A DNA stretch of 64,000 bases from Pseudalkalibacillus hwajinpoensis (GTDB taxonomy: Bacteria > Bacillota > Bacilli > Bacillales > Guptibacillaceae). Of this stretch, positions 43,905 to 52,869 are shown piece after piece. The stretch spans positions 1,488,001 through 1,552,000 of the forward strand of contig NZ_JADFCM010000008.1 of assembly GCF_015234585.1 (NCBI RefSeq), written 5' to 3'. The position numbers and the translations under genes are program-made. Position 1 is the first letter of the stretch. Each line of letters starts with the position of its first letter. The notes beneath the pieces are model-generated. The model made no database searches and was not told where the DNA came from. It saw only the letters and a list, made by a program, of their open reading frames with translations.

Positions 43905-46139
43905 ATGAAGTATGAAACAGTCGAATCTGATATAACGGTAATTGGGGGAGGTCTTGCTGGAGTTTGCGCAGCCGTATCAGCGGCTCGATTAGGTAAAACC
44001 GTTTTCCTTATCCAAAACAGGCCAGTACTTGGCGGAAATTCAAGTAGTGAAGTAAGAGTGTGGGTAAGCGGTGCTAACGCAGTAGGAACACAGAGATATG
44101 CCAGAGAAACAGGCATCATGGGAGAAATGCTTGTTGAAAATCAATATCGGAACCCTGAAGGAAACCCATACTACTGGGATCTGATCGTTTATGAAACCGT
44201 GTACAACGAACCAAATATTACACTTCACCTTAATACAGATGTTCATGAAGTAGAAGCCACTGGAGAAAATGACAATCGTGTCATCCAATCGGTCACAGGA
44301 TGGATGATGGGATCGGAGCGGAAGATTACCTACAAGAGCGAAGTATTTCTAGACTGTACAGGAGATGGATTAGTCGGTTTCCTCGCAGGTGCCGAATTTA
44401 AGTTAGGTAGGGAAGCAAGACATGAGTACGACGAAGAGTGGGCACCAGAAGAAGCTGACAATATCACACTTGGAAGTACCATCCTATTTTATACAAAGGA
44501 TATCGGAACACCAGTCAAATATGTCGCACCAGCATTTGCAAGAGACATTACCCAAACTCTCATTCCAGAAAAAAGAATCATTCGAACTGGGGACTCTGGC
44601 TGCTATTATTGGTGGATTGAATGGGGCGGCGAAATGGATACCGTTCATCAAAACGAAGCAATACGAGATGAATTGTGGGCAGCCATTTACGGAATCTGGG
44701 ACTACATTAAAAATTCAGGGAAATTCGATGCTGACAACCTAGTTCTTGAGTGGGTAGGGTCTGTACCAGGTAAAAGAGAGTACCGCCGATTTGTAGGCGA
44801 TTATATGCTAAATCAAAATGATATTATTAGTCAGAGACCATTTGATGACCGGATTGCTTTTGGTGGATGGTCAATCGATCTACATCCCCCCAAGGGCATG
44901 TATACAGGAGAAAATGCATCCAAGCACCTTTTCCCTGATGGTCTATATCACATTCCATTCCGCTCTTTATACTCACGCAACGTTTCGAACTTGTTTATGG
45001 CGGGCCGTAACATAAGTGCAACTCATGTAGCCTTCGGAACTACACGAGTGATGGCAACTTGTGCGGTTATGGGTGAAGCTGCCGGAGTAGGCGCCGCTCT
45101 ATGTGTGGAGAAACAACTGACGCCACGTGAACTGTATGAAAATCATTTCAAAAGTGTACAGCAAACGTTACTCAAACAAGATGCTTCAATTATTGGAGCT
45201 AGAAACGAAGATGTAAGGGATCAAGCTAAACTTGCAAAGATAAGCGCATCAAGCACATATCAAAAGATCGCCATTAACACACCAGCTGAACTGTACTCTT
45301 TAAAAAATGATGTGGGTATCTTGTTTCCAGTTGATCAGAAGCTCACTTCAATTGAACTTTTAGTCGATGCTACTATAGAAACAGAAGCGATTATAGAAGT
45401 ATGGGATACAGGTAGAGGTGAAAATTACATTCCTCGTACATTGCAAAATGAGAGAAAAGTAATCATTCCAAAAGGTGAGAAGCAGTGGATCACAGTTAAC
45501 ATTCCTTGGACACCAAACGGAGAACAAAATGTTTTTATCGTGATTAAGGAAAATGAACAGCTAGCTTTATGGAAGTCAAAACAGCCACTATCCGGGGTGT
45601 TAACTTTTGAAAAAGGAGATATTCCTATCGTCGACCCTAACTTGTCCCAACAACCCGAGCAGTTAGTCGTTCAGTGGTCAATGAAAAATCTTACACGACA
45701 GCCGTTTTGTTTTAGAGTAAATGATCCAATCGGAACTTACTTACCTGATAAGGTCATTAATGGTTATCACCGTCCATTTGGCTCTCCACATATGTGGATG
45801 TCTGAACCAAATGGTCAGGAAGAGTGGATCGAGTTAACTTGGGACAAGCCGATTCAAATGGATGAAATCCACTTAACCTTTAATGATGATGTGAACGAAT
45901 ACTTGATTAACCTTCACTTTTTGAAAACAGAATTCGATATTATGCCAGAGCTAGTTGCCAACTATCGGATTGAAATGAATTTAGATGGTCAGTGGCAAAC
46001 GTTAGATTCAATCAAATCTAACCGAAAAAGAAAGCGCGTCCATCATTTTGAAACTTTTACCACTGATAAAATACGTGTGGTTATCGAGGAAACCAATGGA
46101 TCAAAGCACGCTGAACTGATCGAAGTGAGAGTCTACTAG
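43905..46139 (+). CDS. FAD-dependent oxidoreductase (PF12831 type) with C-terminal beta-sandwich
   Basis: 744 residues. An N-terminal FAD domain begins SDITVIGGGLAGVCAAVSAARLG, continues LGGNSSSEVRVW and FLDCTGDGLVGFLAG, and ends near 430 with LFMAGRNISATHVAFGTTRVM, a succinate-dehydrogenase-like FAD motif. About 480-590 and 640-744 are beta-rich; the last part resembles a discoidin/F5-8C carbohydrate-binding fold. No signal peptide. PF12831 members are frequent in polysaccharide loci, but their substrates are mostly unknown; oxidation of a sugar hydroxyl is a reasonable guess. AAGGAGGA precedes the ATG. It heads the operon with the permeases and the Gfo/Idh/MocA gene. Confidence 0.85.
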   Translation: MKYETVESDITVIGGGLAGVCAAVSAARLGKTVFLIQNRPVLGGNSSSEVRVWVSGANAVGTQRYARETGIMGEMLVENQYRNPEGNPYYWDLIVYETVYNEPNITLHLNTDVHEVEATGENDNRVIQSVTGWMMGSERKITYKSEVFLDCTGDGLVGFLAGAEFKLGREARHEYDEEWAPEEADNITLGSTILFYTKDIGTPVKYVAPAFARDITQTLIPEKRIIRTGDSGCYYWWIEWGGEMDTVHQNEAIRDELWAAIYGIWDYIKNSGKFDADNLVLEWVGSVPGKREYRRFVGDYMLNQNDIISQRPFDDRIAFGGWSIDLHPPKGMYTGENASKHLFPDGLYHIPFRSLYSRNVSNLFMAGRNISATHVAFGTTRVMATCAVMGEAAGVGAALCVEKQLTPRELYENHFKSVQQTLLKQDASIIGARNEDVRDQAKLAKISASSTYQKIAINTPAELYSLKNDVGILFPVDQKLTSIELLVDATIETEAIIEVWDTGRGENYIPRTLQNERKVIIPKGEKQWITVNIPWTPNGEQNVFIVIKENEQLALWKSKQPLSGVLTFEKGDIPIVDPNLSQQPEQLVVQWSMKNLTRQPFCFRVNDPIGTYLPDKVINGYHRPFGSPHMWMSEPNGQEEWIELTWDKPIQMDEIHLTFNDDVNEYLINLHFLKTEFDIMPELVANYRIEMNLDGQWQTLDSIKSNRKRKRVHHFETFTTDKIRVVIEETNGSKHAELIEVRVY

Positions 46140-46257
46140 TATCTAAATTAATAAACTCTCACAGGTGTACAGATATGCTATTGTAATAATATCTCAAAAG
46201 AAATCGAATTTTCAGGTAAGAAAGTCTGTCACCAAAGAACAGTCTAGGAGGGAATTC

Positions 46258-47226
46258 ATGAATGCAAAAACAGCTGTAGAGTCAGAGAGGTCACTTTATA
46301 CGAAATCGGAAACAAAGAAGAAAACGCTGATGACAAACTTATGGAAGTACAAAAGCTTCTACATTATGCTTGCACCGGGATTAATTTGGTTTTTCGTCTA
46401 TAAGTATCTACCAATGTACGGTGTTATTATTGCGTTTAAAGATTACAACGTGATGGAAGGCATCACGGGGAGCAACTGGGCCGATCCATGGTACAAATAT
46501 TTCCAAATTTTCTTTGATTCCCCTTATTTCTATCAATTACTATCCAATACGTTGATCATTAGTTTATACAAAATTCTTTTTGGAATGGTTCCGAGTATTG
46601 TACTCGCTATCTTTCTAAATGAATGTAAAACAATGTGGTTTAAAAGATGGATACAAACGCTAAGCTACATGCCACACTTTCTATCTTGGGTAATCATTTA
46701 TGGAATTTGTATCGCTTTCTTGTCAGAAAGCACAGGGTTATTTAATCGTTGGTTAACAGAAGGGGGAGCATCAAGCATTCCTTTCTTAACATCAACAGAC
46801 TGGTTCCGTTCGATATTAGTAGGATCTGAAGCATGGCAAAGTCTAGGGTGGGGAGCCATTATTTATTTAGCAGCGATAGCCGGAATTAATCCTTCTCTCT
46901 ATGAAGCTGCAAAAGTAGATGGGGCGAATCGCTTTCATATGATCTGGCACATTACACTACCAGGAATACGTAACGTTATCATCCTTTTGTTTATTTTAAA
47001 ACTAGGACACATGCTTGATGCTGGTTTTGAACAAGTTTACATCATGTATAACGTCCAAGTGTATGAAGTGGCTGACATTATTGATACGTGGGTTTTCCGA
47101 ACAGGACTTGAACAGATGAATTTCAGCCTTGCTGCATCAGTAGGATTATTTAAGTCAGCAATCGGCCTTATTCTTGTCATCGGAGCGAACCAAATTGCGA
47201 AGAAATGGGGGGAAAACATATGGTGA
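46258..47226 (+). CDS. ABC sugar transporter permease, LplB/YteP type
   Basis: 322-residue CUT1 permease. It has a hydrophilic start, then about six membrane segments (FYIMLAPGLIWFFVYKYLPM; YQLLSNTLIISLYKILFGM; etc.) and the EAA loop EAAKVDGANRFHMIWHITLPGI that docks on the ATPase. ATG 46258 follows AGGAGGG; the frame upstream of it is open but has no site. Such importers take up oligosaccharides from plant or animal polysaccharides. The second permease overlaps its end. No ATPase gene is present; a shared MsmX-type ATPase encoded elsewhere is usual in Bacillaceae. Confidence 0.92.
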   Translation: MNAKTAVESERSLYTKSETKKKTLMTNLWKYKSFYIMLAPGLIWFFVYKYLPMYGVIIAFKDYNVMEGITGSNWADPWYKYFQIFFDSPYFYQLLSNTLIISLYKILFGMVPSIVLAIFLNECKTMWFKRWIQTLSYMPHFLSWVIIYGICIAFLSESTGLFNRWLTEGGASSIPFLTSTDWFRSILVGSEAWQSLGWGAIIYLAAIAGINPSLYEAAKVDGANRFHMIWHITLPGIRNVIILLFILKLGHMLDAGFEQVYIMYNVQVYEVADIIDTWVFRTGLEQMNFSLAASVGLFKSAIGLILVIGANQIAKKWGENIW

Positions 47227-48080
47227 AAAATAAAGGAGACCGCGCCTTTGATCTACTTGTAACGATCTCTCTCATTCTAGTTGGTGTATTATCCGTTTTC
47301 CCTTTGCTTTTCGTCGTTGCAGTATCTCTAACCCCGATCGAAGAAGTATTGAAAAATGGTGGATTTGTACTGATTCCTGAAGCGATTAACTTTGATGCGT
47401 ATACTCACCTTTTATCACAACCCAAAATCCCAAAATCGTTTATGGTCACCATATTTATTACAGTTGTTGGAACGATCATTAACTTGATTCTTACTACATT
47501 AATGGCGTATCCATTAAGTCGCAAAAACTTACCTGGTCGCAACATTTTCATTTTCCTCGTCGTCTTTACACTCTTATTTAACGGCGGAATCGTACCAACA
47601 TACTTAATTGTAAAAGCAACTGGTTTACTTAATTCCGTGTGGGCAATGATTATTCCGAATGCGATTTGGAGCTTTAATGTTCTGATCATGAAAAGCTTCT
47701 TTGAAAACTTACCAGAAGATATTTTCGAAGCAGCTCGAATTGATGGTGCAGGCGAATTTAGAATTCTCGGGCAAATTGTACTCGCTCTTTCGAAACCCGT
47801 TATGATTACAATTGGCTTATTCTATGTCGTTGGTCACTGGAACGAATTTTTCCAGGCCGTTATGTACATTACAGACCCCGCCCTAAATCCACTCCAGGTT
47901 GTAGTTCGAGATATTCTTGTACAAAATCAAGACCAAATCGAGAACGTGGATGCAGTTATACCGACAGCTACCATTCAAATGGCAGCCGTTATTATTGCAA
48001 GCCTACCAATCATTGTGATTTATCCATTTGTTCAGAAGCATTTAACAAAAGGGATGCTACTAGGTTCGATCAAAGGATAG
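47220..48080 (+). CDS. ABC sugar transporter permease, YtcP/YesQ type
   Basis: 286-residue partner permease of the CUT1 importer with six membrane segments and EAA motif EAARIDGAGEFRILGQIVLALSKP. The C-terminus KGMLLGSIKG is the standard end of this subfamily. ATG 47220 follows GGGGGGAAAA and overlaps the first permease gene by 7 bases; GTG 47223 is an alternative. The binding protein is not adjacent but probably the lipoprotein at 61.8 kb, which is of the matching LipO/YtcQ type and shares the regulatory element of this operon. Confidence 0.92.
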   Translation: MVKNKGDRAFDLLVTISLILVGVLSVFPLLFVVAVSLTPIEEVLKNGGFVLIPEAINFDAYTHLLSQPKIPKSFMVTIFITVVGTIINLILTTLMAYPLSRKNLPGRNIFIFLVVFTLLFNGGIVPTYLIVKATGLLNSVWAMIIPNAIWSFNVLIMKSFFENLPEDIFEAARIDGAGEFRILGQIVLALSKPVMITIGLFYVVGHWNEFFQAVMYITDPALNPLQVVVRDILVQNQDQIENVDAVIPTATIQMAAVIIASLPIIVIYPFVQKHLTKGMLLGSIKG

Positions 48081-48139
48081 AAAACGATCATGTCAGAAGC
48101 AGAACATAGCATGAATGCCATACTCGTAGGGGAGAAACA

Positions 48140-49309
48140 ATGACACAAGTAAGAATTGGATTAATCGGTATTGGATTAAGAAGTTCTATTGCAAAATATT
48201 GGCATCAGCCGGATGGAGAATCTGTTGTTGTAGCAGCAGCAGATCTATCCATCTCTAGATTAAAAGCCTTTCAAGAAGACATAAACAAAGAAACATTTAT
48301 TACGACAAATTATAAGGAACTTTTGGAACGACAAGACGTGGATGCCGTTGTTATTACAACACCTGATCACTTACATGAGGAACATGCCATTGCAGCATTT
48401 AGAGCAGGAAAACACGTGTATTGCGAGAAACCATTAGCTATTTCAGTGGATGGATGTGATCGTATTCTCGATGAGTGGGAGAAGACAGAGAAGCATCTTA
48501 TGATCGGGTTTAATATGAGGTACATGAATATGTTTCGAACGATGAAAGGAATTGTGGACTCTGGTGTAATAGGTGACATTAAAGCCGTTTGGGTTCGTCA
48601 TTTCGTAGGGTTAGGTGGAGAGTATTACTACCATGACTGGCACGCTAACTCTTCAAATACGAATTCTCTTTTACTCCAAAAGGGTTCTCATGATTTAGAT
48701 ATTATCCACTGGATAACAGGAAGTTACACCAAAAAAGTCTCAGCCTTTGGTAGCCTTGATTTCTTCGGAGGAGAAAAAGATAACAATCTTACGTGTCCCA
48801 CTTGTGATCAAAAACATGACTGCACGGAATTTAGCACTACTCCATTGAATCAATGCGCTTTTCGCAATGAAGTGGATGTAGAAGACAATAACATGGTCAT
48901 TATGGAATTAGAAGGTGGCATTAAAGCTTCTTATTTACAGTGTCATTTTACCCCAGATTATCAACGCAACTATACGTTTATTGGCACAAAAGGAAGAATT
49001 GAAAACTCCGAACCGGATGGAAAAGTATATGTGAAGACGAGAAAATCTAACACCTGGCATGAATATGCTGATCAAACGTACGACATAAAGACGGCAGAGG
49101 GAAGTCATGGTGGGGCCGATCCTGTCATATGCCAGGATTTTGTAAATCTTGTTCTTCATAATAAACAACCGCTCACAACTCCTTATGCTGGAAGAATGAG
49201 TGTCGCCGTTGGCTGTGCGGCGTCAGAATCCATTCGGGCTGGAGGAAAAGTGGTACAGGTCACTCAGCGAGTTGGATCTGAAAAGTCACAAAGCACAGGT
49301 ATTACTTAA
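48140..49309 (+). CDS. Gfo/Idh/MocA-family sugar dehydrogenase
   Basis: 389 residues. Rossmann domain with GLIGIGLRSSIAKYW, ITTPDHLHEEHAIAAFRAGKHVYCEKPLAI (EKP motif with the catalytic Lys) and a C-terminal alpha/beta domain with GSHDLDIIHWITG (catalytic His). A cysteine cluster, TCPTCDQKHDCTEF, sits in the middle. NAD(P)-dependent oxidation of a sugar or sugar derivative is expected; the substrate is not known. Together with the FAD oxidoreductase it hints that one sugar of the polymer is oxidised or epimerised. AGGGGAGA precedes the ATG. Confidence 0.9.
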   Translation: MTQVRIGLIGIGLRSSIAKYWHQPDGESVVVAAADLSISRLKAFQEDINKETFITTNYKELLERQDVDAVVITTPDHLHEEHAIAAFRAGKHVYCEKPLAISVDGCDRILDEWEKTEKHLMIGFNMRYMNMFRTMKGIVDSGVIGDIKAVWVRHFVGLGGEYYYHDWHANSSNTNSLLLQKGSHDLDIIHWITGSYTKKVSAFGSLDFFGGEKDNNLTCPTCDQKHDCTEFSTTPLNQCAFRNEVDVEDNNMVIMELEGGIKASYLQCHFTPDYQRNYTFIGTKGRIENSEPDGKVYVKTRKSNTWHEYADQTYDIKTAEGSHGGADPVICQDFVNLVLHNKQPLTTPYAGRMSVAVGCAASESIRAGGKVVQVTQRVGSEKSQSTGIT

Positions 49310-49351
49310 CTAAACATCACGAGAAAAAGAAGGATAAAGAGGTGTATCTGA

Positions 49352-49981
49352 ATGGTTGAATTAAATGGCTTATGGGGCAAATTTTATCGCATTACAGAAT
49401 GGGTCGCTCGTCTTGTATACGTTCAATGTCTATGGCTCGTATTCTCGATTGTTGGGCTTTTGGTCGCAGGAATTTTCCCTGCAACAATGGGCATGTTTGC
49501 AGTCGTACGCCGCTGGCAACTCGGAGAGACAGATGTTCCTGTTTTCCCTGAGTTTTGGACTACCTATAAACAAGAATTTATAAAGGCCAATCTTGTTGGC
49601 TGGTTGACGACGATCGTGGGAGGGTTATTGCTCTTTAATTTAACCCTGTTCAGAGGCTATGAAGGAGTATTTTTCCTCATATGCTCCCTCTTTACCTTAA
49701 CAATTATATTTTTGTATATCTTGACGGCGCTTTTTGTTGCTCCTGTTTTTGTTCAATATAAATTATCAGCCCTTAAAGTTATCAAATACGCGGCCATCAT
49801 TGCATTATCTTATCCGTTACATGCTTTGATGATGGGGGCAATCATGATTGCCTTCTATTATGTTCTTTTATTAGTTCCAGGGTTATTACCGATTTTCAGC
49901 TTTAGCTGGCTTGCCTTTCTACTCATGTGGGTAGCCAATCTTGTTTTTCGTAGAATGGATCAAAAAGAAGTTCAAAAATAA
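49352..49981 (+). CDS. YesL-like DUF624 membrane protein
   Basis: 209 residues with five or six hydrophobic segments (VYVQCLWLVFSIVGLLVAGI; VGWLTTIVGGLLLFNLT; FFLICSLFTLTIIFLYILTA; AFYYVLLLVPGLLPIFSFSW). It begins with the family-typical NGLWGKFYRITEWVARL and contains MGMFAVVRRW. DUF624 proteins such as B. subtilis YesL are encoded in carbohydrate loci beside CUT1 importers; role unknown, perhaps in transport or sensing. AGAGGTG precedes the ATG. Confidence 0.88.
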   Translation: MVELNGLWGKFYRITEWVARLVYVQCLWLVFSIVGLLVAGIFPATMGMFAVVRRWQLGETDVPVFPEFWTTYKQEFIKANLVGWLTTIVGGLLLFNLTLFRGYEGVFFLICSLFTLTIIFLYILTALFVAPVFVQYKLSALKVIKYAAIIALSYPLHALMMGAIMIAFYYVLLLVPGLLPIFSFSWLAFLLMWVANLVFRRMDQKEVQK

Positions 49982-50001
49982 CATTACTGGGAGATGAAAA
50001 T

Positions 50002-50835
50002 ATGGAAATCAGACATGCAACAAACCCGACAGAAGCCAAACACTATACAACAGATCAATTAAGAGAACGGTACATGATGGAGAGGGTTTTTACTGAAGGG
50101 GAAATCAATATGCTTTATGCTCATGACGATCGCATGGTCATCGGTGGCGCTATCCCAACAAGTCAGGAAGGACTTTCACTATCCGCAACAGTGACATTAA
50201 AAACATCTTATTTTCTAGAACGCCGAGAAATTGGAATCATAAACATCGGTGGACATGGAACTGTTCAGGTTGATCAAGAAACGTTTGAACTTGATAAGCG
50301 TGATTGTCTTTACATAGGAAAAGGCAAGGAAAACGTTACGTTTTACCCTGGTAACGCCGAGAATGCAGCAAAATTTTATTTTGTCTCTACACTAGCTCAT
50401 AAAGAATATCCCACTCAGAAATTAGCGATCAAAGACGCGGAGCCTAACCACCTCGGTTCTATTAAAGAGTCAAATGAACGAACGATTTACAAATACGTTC
50501 ACGCAGAAGGAATTCAAAGTTGCCAACTCATGCTAGGGATGACAATGCTAGAGCCTCATAATATGTGGAACACGATGCCAGCTCACATTCATGATCGCCG
50601 AAGTGAAATCTATTTGTATTTTGATATGCCTGAAGAAGGACGTGTTTTTCATTTCATGGGAGAGCCAGACGAAACAAGACATTTGCTCGTTTCTAACGAA
50701 CAAGCTGTTATTTCACCATCCTGGTCCATCCATAGCGGTGCTGGAACTTCAAGCTATACGTTTATTTGGGCTATGGCTGGAGAGAACTACACGTTTACGG
50801 ATATGGACTTTATTGATATGAAAGACTTAAAATAG
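50002..50835 (+). CDS. kduI: 5-dehydro-4-deoxy-D-glucuronate isomerase
   Basis: Isomerises 4-deoxy-L-threo-5-hexosulose uronate to 3-deoxy-D-glycero-2,5-hexodiulosonate. 277 residues, double cupin; zinc ligands are in NTMPAHIHDRRSEIYLYF (H-x-H-x4-E) and SWSIHSGAGTS. Starts MEIRHATNPTEAKHYTTDQL, the normal KduI N-terminus. It follows KdgF in the pathway and the next gene encodes the following reductase, KduD. GGGAGATG precedes the ATG. Confidence 0.96.
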   Translation: MEIRHATNPTEAKHYTTDQLRERYMMERVFTEGEINMLYAHDDRMVIGGAIPTSQEGLSLSATVTLKTSYFLERREIGIINIGGHGTVQVDQETFELDKRDCLYIGKGKENVTFYPGNAENAAKFYFVSTLAHKEYPTQKLAIKDAEPNHLGSIKESNERTIYKYVHAEGIQSCQLMLGMTMLEPHNMWNTMPAHIHDRRSEIYLYFDMPEEGRVFHFMGEPDETRHLLVSNEQAVISPSWSIHSGAGTSSYTFIWAMAGENYTFTDMDFIDMKDLK

Positions 50836-50842
50836 GAGGCCA

Positions 50843-51607
50843 ATGATGGGATACTTAGATCGGTTTTCATTAGAAGGGAAAACAGCACTCGTCACAGGAG
50901 CAGCTGGAGGAATTGGTCAAGCAATCGCCGTAGCTTATTCAAAAGCAGGGGCAAAGCTCATACTACTTGGTCATCGAAATAACTTAGATGAAACAACGCA
51001 ACTGATTGAGGAAGGAGGTGGGAGTGCTCATCAAGTAATTATTGATTTAGAGGATGTTGAAACACTTCCAGCATATTGTGAAGATCTATTAAGTAAATTC
51101 CAAATCGATATCTTGGTTAATAACGCTGGGATCATTAGACGAGAAGAGGCTTCTAATTATTCAATAGACAACTGGAATGCTGTGATGAACACGAACGTCA
51201 ATGCCTTATTCCTTCTTACTCAACATCTTGCTCGTCCGATGCTTGAACGAAAGGAAGGGAAAATCATTAATATTGCGTCTTTACTATCATATCAAGGAGG
51301 TGTGTATGTACCAGCATACACAGCAAGCAAACACGCTGTTAACGGTTTAGTAAAAGCGTTTTCGAATGAATGGGCAAAGGATGGAATTCAGGTGAATGGC
51401 CTTGCGCCAGGCTACATTGCCACAAATAATACAAAAGCCATTCGAGAAGATGAGAAACGCAACCAATCTATCTTAGAACGCATCCCTGCTGGAAGATGGG
51501 GAGAAGCGGAGGACTTAACAGGCGCAGCCATTTTCCTAGCTTCTGAGGCTTCTAATTACATGAACGGACATACGATAATTGTTGATGGCGGTTGGATGGC
51601 TCGGTAG
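50843..51607 (+). CDS. kduD: 2-dehydro-3-deoxy-D-gluconate 5-dehydrogenase (KduD)
   Basis: Short-chain dehydrogenase of 254 residues that reduces the diketouronate to 2-keto-3-deoxygluconate (KDG). Cofactor motif TGAAGGIGQAIA, NNAGI, catalytic Ser in INIASLLSYQGG and Tyr/Lys in YTASKHAV; the start YLDRFSLEGKTALVTG is typical of KduD. AGGAGG precedes two adjacent ATGs (50843, 50846). KdgK and KdgA, needed to take KDG to pyruvate and glyceraldehyde 3-phosphate, are not in the window. Confidence 0.94.
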   Translation: MMGYLDRFSLEGKTALVTGAAGGIGQAIAVAYSKAGAKLILLGHRNNLDETTQLIEEGGGSAHQVIIDLEDVETLPAYCEDLLSKFQIDILVNNAGIIRREEASNYSIDNWNAVMNTNVNALFLLTQHLARPMLERKEGKIINIASLLSYQGGVYVPAYTASKHAVNGLVKAFSNEWAKDGIQVNGLAPGYIATNNTKAIREDEKRNQSILERIPAGRWGEAEDLTGAAIFLASEASNYMNGHTIIVDGGWMAR

Positions 51608-51638
51608 TAAGTTGCTCTAAACGGAAGGGGGTGAAAAG

Positions 51639-52826
51639 TTGCAACGCATCTTACTTAGAGGAGGAAAAGTTTACACTCCTAATCCAAATCGTCAAGAAAA
51701 TACTATTCTCATTGAAAATGATAAAATCACCGGTATCGGTTCAGATATTTCAAGAGATTTACCGGTTGATCAAGTGATAGATCTCCCTTCCCAATACGCT
51801 ATTCTACCAGGTATGATCGATGTCCACATTCATGGTGCAGCAGGTTCAGACGTCATGGATAGTACCCCTGAAGCCTTAACAACGATTGCCAAGACTCTTC
51901 CCTTAGAGGGTACGACTAGCTTTCTAGCTACAACGATGACGAACCCCTCTTCAAATATTGAACATGCATTAAGAAATGCTGCTACTTATCATCAAAAAAA
52001 TAACCATCCTGGCCAAGCTGAAATGATTGGAATTCACCTAGAAGGCCCATTTATTAATCAAAACCGTGCGGGTGCTCAACCTACTTCCTCCATTATTAGA
52101 CCTGATGTTTCAACATTCAAACACTACCAATCTCTCGCAAACGATTTAATAAAGCTTGTCACACTTGCTCCTGAACTTGATGATCAAACAGAATTAACGA
52201 GGTATTTATATGAAAACGGGATGATCGCTTCAGTTGGCCATTCCGAAGCTAATTTTGTACAACTATCTCACGCTGTTAACTCAGGTATTCGTCACGCAAC
52301 ACACCTTTTTAATGGAATGAACGGTCTTCATCACCGGGACCCAGGTTCGGCTGGTGCCATTCTATTGAATCAAAACATCTTAGCTGAAATCATCGTAGAT
52401 GGGATTCATGTTTCTAAAGAAATGGTTGATTTAACTTATCGGCTTAAGGGAGCAGAAGGACTTCTTCTAATAACAGACGCGATGAGGGCTAAATGCTTAA
52501 ACGAGGGCATTTATGATTTAGGTGGTCAGGAAGTGGAAGTAAAAGATCATAAAGCCATACTAAAGAGCTCTGGTAGTTTAGCTGGAAGCATACTAAAAAT
52601 GAACGAAGCTGCCCGAAACATGCTTGAATTTACTCATTGTTCCATGTATGACCTTATGAAGATGACATCTGAAAACGCAGCGAAAGAATTAGGGATTTGG
52701 GAGAGAAAAGGAAGTATAGAAGTGAATAAGGATGCAGACTTACTCGTACTTGATGAACATATGAATGTGCAATTAACGATATGTAGAGGACAAATAGCAA
52801 ATCGATCACTTCAAGAGAGCAAATAG
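51639..52826 (+). CDS. nagA: N-acetylglucosamine/galactosamine-6-phosphate deacetylase
   Basis: Amidohydrolase of 395 residues that removes acetate from the amino-sugar phosphate. Metal and catalytic residues: DVHIHGAAGSD, IHLEGPFINQNRAGA, GHSEA, HLFNGMNGLHHRDPG and catalytic Asp in ITDAMRA. In this setting (AgaS, LacC-like, GatY-like) GalNAc-6-phosphate is the likelier substrate (AgaA role), though NagA enzymes often take both. Start TTG 51639 follows GGGGGTG; no better start is near. Confidence 0.93.
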   Translation: MQRILLRGGKVYTPNPNRQENTILIENDKITGIGSDISRDLPVDQVIDLPSQYAILPGMIDVHIHGAAGSDVMDSTPEALTTIAKTLPLEGTTSFLATTMTNPSSNIEHALRNAATYHQKNNHPGQAEMIGIHLEGPFINQNRAGAQPTSSIIRPDVSTFKHYQSLANDLIKLVTLAPELDDQTELTRYLYENGMIASVGHSEANFVQLSHAVNSGIRHATHLFNGMNGLHHRDPGSAGAILLNQNILAEIIVDGIHVSKEMVDLTYRLKGAEGLLLITDAMRAKCLNEGIYDLGGQEVEVKDHKAILKSSGSLAGSILKMNEAARNMLEFTHCSMYDLMKMTSENAAKELGIWERKGSIEVNKDADLLVLDEHMNVQLTICRGQIANRSLQESK

Positions 52827-52831
52827 CATAA

Positions 52832-52846
52832 GTTGATCCGTCAACC
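52832..52846 (+). promoter_or_regulatory. Operator motif copy 3 before the secreted lyase gene
   Basis: GTTGATCCGTCAACC contains the perfect dyad GTTGA-TCCG-TCAAC, 23 bases before the lyase start. Its end overlaps a small hairpin, CCAAT (52845-52849) with ATTGG (52856-52860), whose 3' arm takes part of the ribosome site GGGAGG. Confidence 0.6.
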
Positions 52847-52869
52847 AATCCACTAATTGGGAGGATATT

